From NCBI RefSeq assembly GCF_018613795.1, contig NZ_JAGGPN010000015.1, positions 1-64,000 of the forward strand: a DNA stretch of 64,000 nt, written 5' to 3'. The notes under the pieces were generated by a model that had not been told where the DNA came from, made no database searches, and saw only the letters and a program-made list of their open reading frames with translations. The first letter of the stretch is position 1. Each line of letters opens with the position of its first letter. The position numbers and the translations under genes are program-made. This document shows, piece after piece, positions 18,857 through 26,474 of this stretch. Source of the DNA: Arthrobacter sp. ISL-65. GTDB taxonomy: Bacteria > Actinomycetota > Actinomycetes > Actinomycetales > Micrococcaceae.

Positions 18857-20629
18857 ATGATAGGTATTCCTTTGCGTTTCAAGACTGCAGTTGCACTTGT
18901 GCTGCTCGGCCTCCTGACACTGCTGGCCGGCATCGGGCAGAAGACCTTCTGGGCCCCCGCCGAGACGGTCACGGCAACGGCTTCCGCCGGCGAAGCCGCG
19001 CCCCTGACCGTTATCGACCAGAAGCTCCGCACCCTCGAGGGCGGAACGGTCACCATCAAGGTCAAGGGTGAGGGCAGCTTCCTGCTCGCGGCCGGACGCC
19101 CGGATGACGTCGACGCCTGGGTGGGCAAGACCGCCCACAACACCGTCACCGGACTCTCCGACGACAAGAAGACGCTGCAGGTCAAGCACACCGACGGTGA
19201 AGCCAGCGCGCCGACGCCAGCCGGCTCCGACCTCTGGGTCAGTACCGAGAACGCCAGCGGCGAGATGGACTACACGTGGTCCGCCCCGGCCGACGGCGAT
19301 TGGTCCCTGCTGCTCGCAGCAGACGGAAAGAAGCCCGCGCCGTCGTCCGTTTCCATGACGTTCCCCAATGACACCTCCATGCCGTGGGCCGTGCCGCTCA
19401 TGGTCCTCGGCGTACTCCTGATTCTTGCCGGCGGGGCACTGCTGGTCCTCAAGCCCAAGGGCGGTGCGCCCCGCGACGGCGGGTCCTCCGACAACGGGTC
19501 CGCTGGCAAGGCCAGCGACAAGCAGGGCAGCCTGTTTGCCCGGCGTGCCCGCGCCAAGGCGGCGGCCAAGGCCGGTGAACGGTCCTCTTCCGCGCGGCTC
19601 AGCGTGGTGGTCGCGGCCACCACCGCCGTTGTCCTCGCCGGCGGAGCAGCTGCCGCGCAGGCCAGCACCTCGTCGGCCCCGGCCTCTACTTCAAGCGAAT
19701 CCGCAGCACCCACGACGAGCGCGTCCGCAGCCCCTGCAGCGAGCGGCACGCCGGTGGTTTTGGACGCCCAGTTCCGCCGCATCCTGGAGCAGGTGGCCAG
19801 CGCCACCGCCGCCGGCGACGCCGCCAAGGACGCCAAGAAGCTTGCCGCCCGCGTTGCCGGAACGGAACTCGAGGTCCGCACCCAGAACTACAAGATCAGG
19901 TCGCGTGTGGCCTCCTATGACGCGCGCATGCCCGTGCGTTCCACCAAGCTCCTGACGACGGTGGTCACGGACAAGCGCGAATGGCCGCGCTCCGTCATGG
20001 CCGTCACGCAGGGTGAAGGCAACGTAGTGCCGCAGTTGCTGACGGTCGTGCAGAACTCCCCGCGGGAAAACTACAAGCTCGTGGGCACGTCACCGCTGCA
20101 GCCCGGCACCACCTTCCCCGCGATCGTGCGCGGCGGCACCGAGTCGCTTGCCGCGGGCGACAAGTCCGGCCTGCTCTACAGCGGGCAGGAAGCGCTCGCC
20201 GGCCTGGCCGACCGGCTGACCAAGTCCAACTCCACGTTCAAGAGCAAGCTGGTCGAAGGGGAATCCTCCCCGTATATCGCGGACACGCTGTCCTACCAGG
20301 CTGACATCGTGAAGGACGGCGTCGACGGCAAGTTCGCGTTCACGCACAAGGTTGTTCCGGAGAGCACTGTCGTGTTCCGGACGGAGGACGGCGGGGCCCT
20401 GGTCCTTGGCCGCCTGACCTTCAACTTCGACGGTACCCCCAAGGCGGAAGGCGACAAGCTGTCCATCGGCAACGACGCGGCCGTCCTCGCCGGCGGCAAG
20501 GAGACCACCACCGGCATGGTGCTGAAGTTCGCCGAATCCGTGGCCGTGTACGTGCCGCCGGCCGCCTCGAAGGATCCGATGAAGCTCGTCGCTGCCACGC
20601 GCGGACTGGTCGGCGCCAGCTTCAAGTAG
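18857..20629 (+). CDS. Three-helix membrane protein with two extracytoplasmic domains, unknown function
   Basis: 590 aa. A transmembrane helix (10-26) is followed by an extracytoplasmic beta-rich domain (about 40-170), a second helix (177-198), a cytoplasmic linker ending in a basic stretch (228-242), a third helix (248-266) that resembles an internal signal sequence ending AAAAQA, a Ser/Ala/Pro linker (270-298) and a large C-terminal extracytoplasmic domain (about 299-590). It resembles conserved actinobacterial hypothetical proteins with no named function. GGAGGT lies 12 nt before ATG 18857. A perfect hairpin follows the gene. Confidence 0.75.
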   Translation: MIGIPLRFKTAVALVLLGLLTLLAGIGQKTFWAPAETVTATASAGEAAPLTVIDQKLRTLEGGTVTIKVKGEGSFLLAAGRPDDVDAWVGKTAHNTVTGLSDDKKTLQVKHTDGEASAPTPAGSDLWVSTENASGEMDYTWSAPADGDWSLLLAADGKKPAPSSVSMTFPNDTSMPWAVPLMVLGVLLILAGGALLVLKPKGGAPRDGGSSDNGSAGKASDKQGSLFARRARAKAAAKAGERSSSARLSVVVAATTAVVLAGGAAAAQASTSSAPASTSSESAAPTTSASAAPAASGTPVVLDAQFRRILEQVASATAAGDAAKDAKKLAARVAGTELEVRTQNYKIRSRVASYDARMPVRSTKLLTTVVTDKREWPRSVMAVTQGEGNVVPQLLTVVQNSPRENYKLVGTSPLQPGTTFPAIVRGGTESLAAGDKSGLLYSGQEALAGLADRLTKSNSTFKSKLVEGESSPYIADTLSYQADIVKDGVDGKFAFTHKVVPESTVVFRTEDGGALVLGRLTFNFDGTPKAEGDKLSIGNDAAVLAGGKETTTGMVLKFAESVAVYVPPAASKDPMKLVAATRGLVGASFK

Positions 20630-20660
20630 GGAACGGCTCTCCGTAAACCTGCCGTCACTG

Positions 20661-20690
20661 GAGCGGCCGCGGTGCTTACCGCGGCCGCTC
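20661..20690 (+). terminator. Perfect hairpin terminator
   Basis: A 13-bp perfect stem (GAGCGGCCGCGGT with its complement) and loop GCTT, followed by TTGTGG. It separates the surface protein gene from the next promoter, whose -10 starts only 8 nt later. Confidence 0.75.
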
Positions 20691-20697
20691 TTGTGGC

Positions 20698-20703
20698 TAG
20701 AGT
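20698..20703 (+). promoter_or_regulatory. -10 of leaderless thioredoxin-like gene
   Basis: TAGAGT, 7 nt before ATG 20711. Confidence 0.65.
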
Positions 20704-20710
20704 GGGAGCT

Positions 20711-21697
20711 ATGAGTTCGCCAGCTTCCCGCCCTGTCCCTTCAGCCGCGAGCCAGCTTAACCTTCGCGGCGCCGTCGATCTCTCCTCCCTCAAGCAGCGC
20801 CCGGCGCCGCCCGCGCCGCCCGCGCCTCCGAGCGACACTGGCGCCGCTGATTCCCAGCAGGCCGACGGCGGACCCGCCCTCCGGGTGGAGGTCACCGAGG
20901 CGAACTTCCAGAGCCTTGTGGAGCTGTCCGCCCAGGTGCCCGTGGTATTTGCCCTCTGGGCCGCCTATTCGCCCGAATCCACCGGTGTGCTGGATGCGCT
21001 TGACCGGATTATCCAGAGCTATGGCGGCCGGCTGGTCCTCGCCGCTGCGGACATCGAAGCATTCCCGCAACTGGCCCAGGCGTTCCAAGTGCAGGCCGTT
21101 CCCACCGCCGTCGCCGTGCTCAAAGGCCAGCCGGTTCCGCTCTTCCAAGGTGGCGCAGACGAGGATCAGATCCGCCCACTGCTGGACGAGCTTCTCACGG
21201 TTGCCGCCGCCAACGGGGTGGCCGGCAACGTTGGAGGCGGCGCAGGTACATCCGAAGAACCCGCCCCTGCCCCTCTGCCGCCGCTTCACCAGAAGGCCTT
21301 CGACGCCATCGAAGAGGGTGACTATGCCGCCGCGGCCGCTGCCTACCGGCAGGCGCTCGCCGAGATGCCGGCTGATGCGGAGGCCAAGGCTGGCCTGGCG
21401 CAGGTGGAACTCATGGAACGCCTGCAGAGCCTTTCCGGACCCGAGGGCGAGGCACTGCGCCAGCTCGCCGCGGATGAACCCGACAACCTCACGGCCCAGC
21501 TGGGCATTGCTGACCTTGATCTCGCCGGCGGCCACGTGGAAGATGCCTTGAACCGCGTGGTCGCGTTCATCGGCAGGAACTTCGGCCCGGAACGCGAGTC
21601 CGCCCGCGTGCGCCTGCTCGAGCTGTTCGAAGTTGTTGGAACCACGGACGAACGGGTGGGCAAGGCCCGCCAGGCCCTGGCACGGGTGCTGTTTTAG
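20711..21697 (+). CDS. Redox-inactive thioredoxin-fold/TPR protein (YbbN/CnoX-like)
   Basis: 328 aa. A Pro-rich N-terminus is followed by a thioredoxin fold (about 57-165) and C-terminal TPR-like helices (about 198-328). The active site reads W83-A-A-Y-S-P-E-S90 where a thioredoxin has WCxxC, so both redox cysteines are absent; the cis-proline region (AVPT, 129-132) is kept. This fits the YbbN/CnoX group, which acts as holdase or adaptor for chaperones in other bacteria. That role is inferred. The stop overlaps the next GTG start by 1 bp. Confidence 0.85.
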   Translation: MSSPASRPVPSAASQLNLRGAVDLSSLKQRPAPPAPPAPPSDTGAADSQQADGGPALRVEVTEANFQSLVELSAQVPVVFALWAAYSPESTGVLDALDRIIQSYGGRLVLAAADIEAFPQLAQAFQVQAVPTAVAVLKGQPVPLFQGGADEDQIRPLLDELLTVAAANGVAGNVGGGAGTSEEPAPAPLPPLHQKAFDAIEEGDYAAAAAAYRQALAEMPADAEAKAGLAQVELMERLQSLSGPEGEALRQLAADEPDNLTAQLGIADLDLAGGHVEDALNRVVAFIGRNFGPERESARVRLLELFEVVGTTDERVGKARQALARVLF

Positions 21698-22800
21698 TGG
21701 CCGTGCCCGCGCTGTTCCAGCCCCTGACGCTACGCTCCCTGGAACTGCAGCACCGCGGATGGGTTTCGCCGATGTGCCAGTACAGCTGCGAACCTGACGA
21801 GGCCCCCGGAGTGCCCAATGACTGGCACCTCATGCACCTCGGATCGTTCGCCGCCGGGGGAGCGGCCCTCATCCTGACCGAGGCTGCGGCAGTCAACGCC
21901 GAAGGGCGCATCAGCCCGCGCGACGCGGGGCTGTACAACGACGAGCAGGCGGAGGGCTGGGAGCGGATCGTCCACTTCGTGCACCGCCACGGAGTCGCCG
22001 GCACGAAGATCGGTGCCCAGCTCGCCCATGCCGGACGCAAAGCCTCCACGTACTGGCCGTTTTCCGGCCGGAGCGGATCGGTTCCGGCGTCCGACGGCGG
22101 CTGGGAGACAGTGGGACCGGGAGCCCAGGCGTTCGACGGCTACGCGCCGCCCGCGGCCATGACGGAGGATGACATCAAGCGCGTCATCGCGGACTTTGCC
22201 GCCGCAGCGACCCGCGCCGTCGCCATCGGCTTCGACACCATCGAGCTGCACGGCGCCCACGGCTATCTCCTGCACCAGTTCCAAAGCCCGTTGATCAACG
22301 ACCGCGCTGACTCCTGGGGCGGCAATGCTGAGGGGCGGAACCGGCTGACGCTGGCAGTCATCGACGCTGTCCGTAATGTCATCCCGGAGTCCATGCCGCT
22401 GCTGCTGCGCATTTCGGCAACCGACTGGGCGGAGGGCGGAATCGGAGTCGAGGACTCGGTCCGGCTGGCCGCGCAGGCCGCCGAGCGGGGCGTGGACCTC
22501 ATCGACGTGTCCAGCGGCGGGGCCGTGGGGCACCAGCAGATCCACCCGGGACCGGGCTACCAGACCGAATTTGCAGCGCGGATCCGCCGCGAAACAGGAG
22601 TCGCCACCGGCACCGTAGGGCTGCTGACGTCCCCCGGGCAGGCCGAACATGTGGTGGCCACCGGACAGGCCGACGGCGTCTTCATCGCCCGGGCGGCACT
22701 GCGGGATCCGCACTGGTGGCTGCGGGCCGCCTTTGAACTCGGCCACGACCTGCGCTGGGCGCCGCAGTACGAACGGGCCGTGCCGCGCCGCACGTTCTGA
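21697..22800 (+). CDS. NADH:flavin oxidoreductase, Old Yellow Enzyme family (YqjM class)
   Basis: FMN-dependent ene-reductase, 367 aa, TIM barrel. The thermophilic-like/YqjM class is indicated by C27 in SPMCQYS, which tunes FMN, by QLAHAGRKAS, and by the substrate-anion histidine pair in ELHGAHGYLLHQF. The conserved INDRADSWGG follows. These enzymes reduce activated C=C bonds using NAD(P)H; the natural substrate is not identifiable. GTG 21697 overlaps the previous stop, so it is translationally coupled to the thioredoxin-like gene. Confidence 0.92.
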   Translation: MAVPALFQPLTLRSLELQHRGWVSPMCQYSCEPDEAPGVPNDWHLMHLGSFAAGGAALILTEAAAVNAEGRISPRDAGLYNDEQAEGWERIVHFVHRHGVAGTKIGAQLAHAGRKASTYWPFSGRSGSVPASDGGWETVGPGAQAFDGYAPPAAMTEDDIKRVIADFAAAATRAVAIGFDTIELHGAHGYLLHQFQSPLINDRADSWGGNAEGRNRLTLAVIDAVRNVIPESMPLLLRISATDWAEGGIGVEDSVRLAAQAAERGVDLIDVSSGGAVGHQQIHPGPGYQTEFAARIRRETGVATGTVGLLTSPGQAEHVVATGQADGVFIARAALRDPHWWLRAAFELGHDLRWAPQYERAVPRRTF

Positions 22801-22871
22801 CAGCTTTTGGGCGTGCCGCGCCGGTTGGTTTCTACTCCTTCCGGAGGATCCCCCTGGCTGCAGGCCGCGGC

Positions 22872-22877
22872 TAGGGT
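22872..22877 (+). promoter_or_regulatory. -10 of leaderless ABC transporter operon
   Basis: TAGGGT, 6 nt before ATG 22884. Confidence 0.6.
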
Positions 22878-22883
22878 AAGTGC

Positions 22884-23648
22884 ATGAGCACTCCCTTAAC
22901 AGCCCTCTCGATCAGGGGGCTTGCCAAGCGCTTCGGCACCAAGATCGCGGTGGACGGCATCAGCCTTGACGTTCCCGCCGGTTCGTTCTTCGGCATTGTC
23001 GGGCCCAACGGTGCCGGCAAGACCACTACCCTGTCCATGGCCACGGGCCTTCTCCGCCCGGACTTCGGAACGGCGGTGGTCCACGGGGTGGACGTCTGGG
23101 CGCAGCCGCTGCAAGCCAAAAAGCTGATGGGCATCCTGCCCGACGGGGTGCGGCTCTTTGACCGGCTCAGCGGGGAGCAGCTGGTCACCTACGCCGGGCT
23201 GCTCCGTGGCATGGAACGGGAGGTGGTGGCTGCCCGGGTGGGGGAGTTGCTCGCAGCCATGGACCTCAGCCAGGACGCGGGCACGCTCGTGGTGGATTAC
23301 TCCGCCGGCATGACCAAGAAGATCGCGCTGGCCTCCGCGCTGATCCATGCGCCGAGGGTCCTCGTGCTGGATGAGCCCTTCGAATCCGTGGATCCCGTCT
23401 CCGCCGCCAACATCAGGGACATCCTGGACAGGTACGTGGCCACGGGCGGCACCGTGATCGTGTCCAGCCACGTGATGGACCTCGTGCAGCGGATGTGCGA
23501 CCACGTCGCCGTGATCGCCGGCGGCCGGATCCTGGCCGCCGGAACGGTTGACCAGGTGCGTGCCGGAGCAAGCCTGGAGGAGCGGTTCGTGCAGCTCGTG
23601 GGCGGCAGGAGCCGGACGGAGGGGCTCGAATGGTTGCGCACCTTCTGA
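22884..23648 (+). CDS. ABC transporter ATP-binding protein
   Basis: 254-aa single nucleotide-binding domain. Walker A GPNGAGKTT is at 40-48, Walker B VLVLDEP at 159-165, and the switch histidine region is VIVSSHVMD. The signature is YSAGM (139-143) rather than LSGGQ, a degenerate form found in some exporter families. It overlaps the permease gene by 19 bp, so the two form one exporter (ATPase homodimer plus a large permease). The substrate is unknown. Confidence 0.92.
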   Translation: MSTPLTALSIRGLAKRFGTKIAVDGISLDVPAGSFFGIVGPNGAGKTTTLSMATGLLRPDFGTAVVHGVDVWAQPLQAKKLMGILPDGVRLFDRLSGEQLVTYAGLLRGMEREVVAARVGELLAAMDLSQDAGTLVVDYSAGMTKKIALASALIHAPRVLVLDEPFESVDPVSAANIRDILDRYVATGGTVIVSSHVMDLVQRMCDHVAVIAGGRILAAGTVDQVRAGASLEERFVQLVGGRSRTEGLEWLRTF

Positions 23649-25201
23649 GGCTGAAGCTTACGCTGCTGCGAAACGGTCTGAAGCGCAGCCCGTGGCAGCT
23701 GGTGGGGCTGGCCTTCGGCGGACTGTATGCGCTGGGCCTCGTGGGCATGTGTGTGGTGCTGCTGGTCCTCCTCCGGCAGGAGGATCCGGGCCTGGCCCAG
23801 ACCGTGGTGGTGCTCGGCGGCTCGGCCGCCCTGCTGGGCTGGGGGATTGTGCCCGTCGTTGCCTCGGCCGTGGACATGACGCTGGACCCGGCCCGGTTCA
23901 CGACGTCGGCCGTGCCCATGCCGCAGCTGTTGGCCGGCCTCGCACTCGGCGGCCTCATCGGGCTCCCGGGGCTGGCCACTTTGCTCGTCGCCCTGGGCAC
24001 CGTGGTCACCTGGTCCCGCGGTGTGCTGCCAGCCGTGGGCGCGCTGGTCGGAGCCCTCCTGGCCGTGTTCACCTGTGTGGTGTTCTCCCGCGTCGTCACA
24101 ACGGCCACAGCAAGCCTGGCTGCCTCACGGCGCTTCAAGGACGTCAGCGGGATTGCCTTCATGGTTCCGTTGGTCCTCCTCGGCCCCATCACCGCCGGCA
24201 TTTTCCAGGGGATGGCGGGTTCAGGAGCCTTCCTGTCCGAGCTGGCCGGCAGGATTTCCTGGACGCCGCTGGGGGCCGCCTGGTCACTTGGCGGCGACGT
24301 CGAAAGGGGCCAGGCGGGCCCGGCAGGACTCAAGCTGCTCATCGCCGTGGCCACGCTCGCCGCGCTTTCCTGGTGCTGGAAGCTGCTGCTCGAACGCGCG
24401 CTGGTCACGCCACCCTATGCCGGGAGCAGCCGCCGGAAGGGCGGGCGCCTGGGGCTCTTCGCGCTCCTGCCCGGGACGCCGGCCGGTGCCATCACCGCAC
24501 GGGCGCTGACCTACTGGTTCCGTGATCCCCGGTATTCAGGCTCGCTGGTGGTCATTCCGCTGCTGCCGGTCGTCCTGGCATTCCAGGGCAGCCAGACCAA
24601 CGACTACGGCGTCCTGATGATTACCGGGCCGCTTACCGCGTTCCTCCTGGCGTGGTCCATCTCGGGGGATGTGTCGTACGACAACACCGCATTTGCCCTG
24701 CACCTGGCCGCCGGCGTGCGGGGTGTCCACGACCGGCTCGGGCGCGCGCTGGCCTGTTTGGCGTTCGCGCTGCCAACAGTGCTGGTCCTCGCCATTGTGC
24801 CGTTCTTCATCATGCGGGACTGGGCGTGGTGGCCCTCCATCCTGGGGCTATCCGTGGGGGTGCTGCTGACCGGGCTGGGCCTGTCCTCCGTGGTGTCCGC
24901 CCGCTACACGATTGCCGTGCCTCTTCCGGGCGACAGCCCGTTCAAGAAGCCGCCGGGCAACGTGGGGCAGACCCTTGCCGTCCAGTTTGGCGGGATGGGT
25001 GTCCTCCTGGTGCTGGTCCTCCCGGAGGCCGGCCTGGTCCTGGCGCAGGTGCTCACCGGTGCCCCGCTGTTCGGCTGGATCAACCTGGCGCTTGGTCCCG
25101 TCCTCGGCGCGGCCCTGTTCATTGTGGGGGTCCGGGTGGGCGGACGCTGGCTCGATGCCCGCGGCCCGGAGCTCCTGGCCCAGGTCACGGTCAACCGCTG
25201 A
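23630..25201 (+). CDS. ABC transporter permease, large actinobacterial type
   Basis: 523-aa integral membrane protein with about twelve hydrophobic helices and short loops; a cytoplasmic segment around residues 245-275 is basic (SSRRKGGRL). The start ATG lies inside the ATPase gene, preceded by GGAGGGG, so translation is coupled. The protein belongs to the poorly characterised full-length permeases paired with single ATPases in actinobacteria. The codon use is like its neighbours. Confidence 0.85.
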   Translation: MVAHLLRLKLTLLRNGLKRSPWQLVGLAFGGLYALGLVGMCVVLLVLLRQEDPGLAQTVVVLGGSAALLGWGIVPVVASAVDMTLDPARFTTSAVPMPQLLAGLALGGLIGLPGLATLLVALGTVVTWSRGVLPAVGALVGALLAVFTCVVFSRVVTTATASLAASRRFKDVSGIAFMVPLVLLGPITAGIFQGMAGSGAFLSELAGRISWTPLGAAWSLGGDVERGQAGPAGLKLLIAVATLAALSWCWKLLLERALVTPPYAGSSRRKGGRLGLFALLPGTPAGAITARALTYWFRDPRYSGSLVVIPLLPVVLAFQGSQTNDYGVLMITGPLTAFLLAWSISGDVSYDNTAFALHLAAGVRGVHDRLGRALACLAFALPTVLVLAIVPFFIMRDWAWWPSILGLSVGVLLTGLGLSSVVSARYTIAVPLPGDSPFKKPPGNVGQTLAVQFGGMGVLLVLVLPEAGLVLAQVLTGAPLFGWINLALGPVLGAALFIVGVRVGGRWLDARGPELLAQVTVNR

Positions 25202-25298
25202 AAACACCCAACCGCTGAGCGCCCTGACCGGCGAATACATCTGCCGGGCGGGGAGCCGCCGTGGTTGACTAGCAGGACAGCTGAGAGAAAGGCCGGAA

Positions 25299-26081
25299 AT
25301 GGAAGTCGTCATACTTCCGGGCGGCAAGCAGATTGCCTCCCTCGTGGCGGACGCGGTGGAAAGCCTGCTGCAGAGCAAGCCCGACGCCGTGCTGGGGCTT
25401 GCCACGGGATCATCGCCGCTGCCGGTCTACGATGAACTCGCCCGGCGCCACGAACAGGCCGGCCTGGACTTCAGCCGCGCCTCCGGGTTCACCCTGGATG
25501 AGTACGTGGGGCTGGAACCCGGACACCCCGAGTCCTACCGGGAGGTGATCCGCCGCGACTTCGCGAACCGGGTCAACATCGACCCCGAGAACGTCCTCGG
25601 ACCGGACGGAAGTGCCGCGGACATCCCGGCGGCCTGCCGTGGTTACGAGGACCGGATCAGGGAGCGCGGCGGCATCGACCTGCAGCTTCTGGGCCTGGGC
25701 ACCGATGGGCACATCGGCTTCAACGAGCCGGGTTCGTCGCTGGCATCCCGCACCCGGATCAAGTCGCTCATCGAGCAGACCCGGCGCGACAACGCCCGCT
25801 TCTTCCACAGCTTTGAAGAGGTTCCGCACCACGTGGTGACCCAGGGGCTGGGCACCATCCTTGAGTCGCGGCACGCGATCCTGCTGGCCACCGGAGCCCA
25901 GAAGGCGCAGGCCGTCCACGACCTCGTGGAGGGGCCACTTGCCGCGATCTGTCCTGCCTCTGTGCTGCAGTTGCACCCCCATGCCTCCATCGTGGTGGAC
26001 GAGGCCGCCGCGTCGTCACTGAAGCTCGCCGACTACTACCGGCACACCTTTGACCACAAACCGGCGTGGCAGGGGCTCTGA
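25299..26081 (+). CDS. nagB: Glucosamine-6-phosphate deaminase
   Basis: Converts glucosamine-6-phosphate to fructose-6-phosphate and ammonia, feeding amino sugars into glycolysis. The catalytic residues are visible: D67 in LDEY, and D136-G-H138 with E143 in GTDGHIGFNEP. The phosphate loop LATGSSP is at 34-40. Length is 260 aa. AAAGG lies 9 nt before the ATG. No other nag gene is adjacent, so regulation by a GntR-type NagR cannot be seen here. Confidence 0.95.
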   Translation: MEVVILPGGKQIASLVADAVESLLQSKPDAVLGLATGSSPLPVYDELARRHEQAGLDFSRASGFTLDEYVGLEPGHPESYREVIRRDFANRVNIDPENVLGPDGSAADIPAACRGYEDRIRERGGIDLQLLGLGTDGHIGFNEPGSSLASRTRIKSLIEQTRRDNARFFHSFEEVPHHVVTQGLGTILESRHAILLATGAQKAQAVHDLVEGPLAAICPASVLQLHPHASIVVDEAAASSLKLADYYRHTFDHKPAWQGL

Positions 26082-26128
26082 CAGGAACCTGCGCCCGGGT
26101 CCTCCCGCGGCCGCACGTCCGGAACGGC

Positions 26129-26134
26129 TAAGAT
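26129..26134 (+). promoter_or_regulatory. -10 of leaderless DUF3039-helicase operon
   Basis: TAAGAT, 7 nt before ATG 26142; this spacing decides between three nearby in-frame ATGs (26133, 26142, 26151). Confidence 0.6.
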
Positions 26135-26141
26135 GGATGCC

Positions 26142-26474
26142 ATGAGTAGCATGACGGATTCTCTCGACAACGACCCCATGCGTGAGCTTTCCGGAGCCGG
26201 ATCGTCCACCGCAACCATTGAGCGCGAGGAACTGCGCCAGGAAGTGGAGCCCGGCGACCGTGAGCGCTTCTCGCACTACGTGCGCAAGGAAAAGATCATG
26301 GAGTCCGCTTTGACGGGCGAACCGGTCATCGCGCTGTGCGGCAAGGTCTGGACGCCTGGACGGGATCCGCAGAAGTTCCCGGTCTGCCCGGAGTGCAAAG
26401 AGGTCTATGACGGCCTCCGCCCGGGCAACGACGGCGGCAAGGGGTCCGGCGGAGACTCAGGCAACAACAAGTAG
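26142..26474 (+). CDS. DUF3039 family putative zinc protein
   Basis: 110-aa actinobacterial protein of unknown function. A conserved core holds H45 (RFSHYVRK), C66 (ALCGKVW) and C82-P-E-C85 (VCPECK), a likely zinc-binding set; N- and C-termini are polar and low-complexity. The stop overlaps the GTG start of the helicase by 1 bp (TAGTG), so the two are co-translated. Pairing of a small zinc protein with a DEAD-like helicase suggests a joint nucleic-acid function, which is inference. Confidence 0.85.
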   Translation: MSSMTDSLDNDPMRELSGAGSSTATIEREELRQEVEPGDRERFSHYVRKEKIMESALTGEPVIALCGKVWTPGRDPQKFPVCPECKEVYDGLRPGNDGGKGSGGDSGNNK

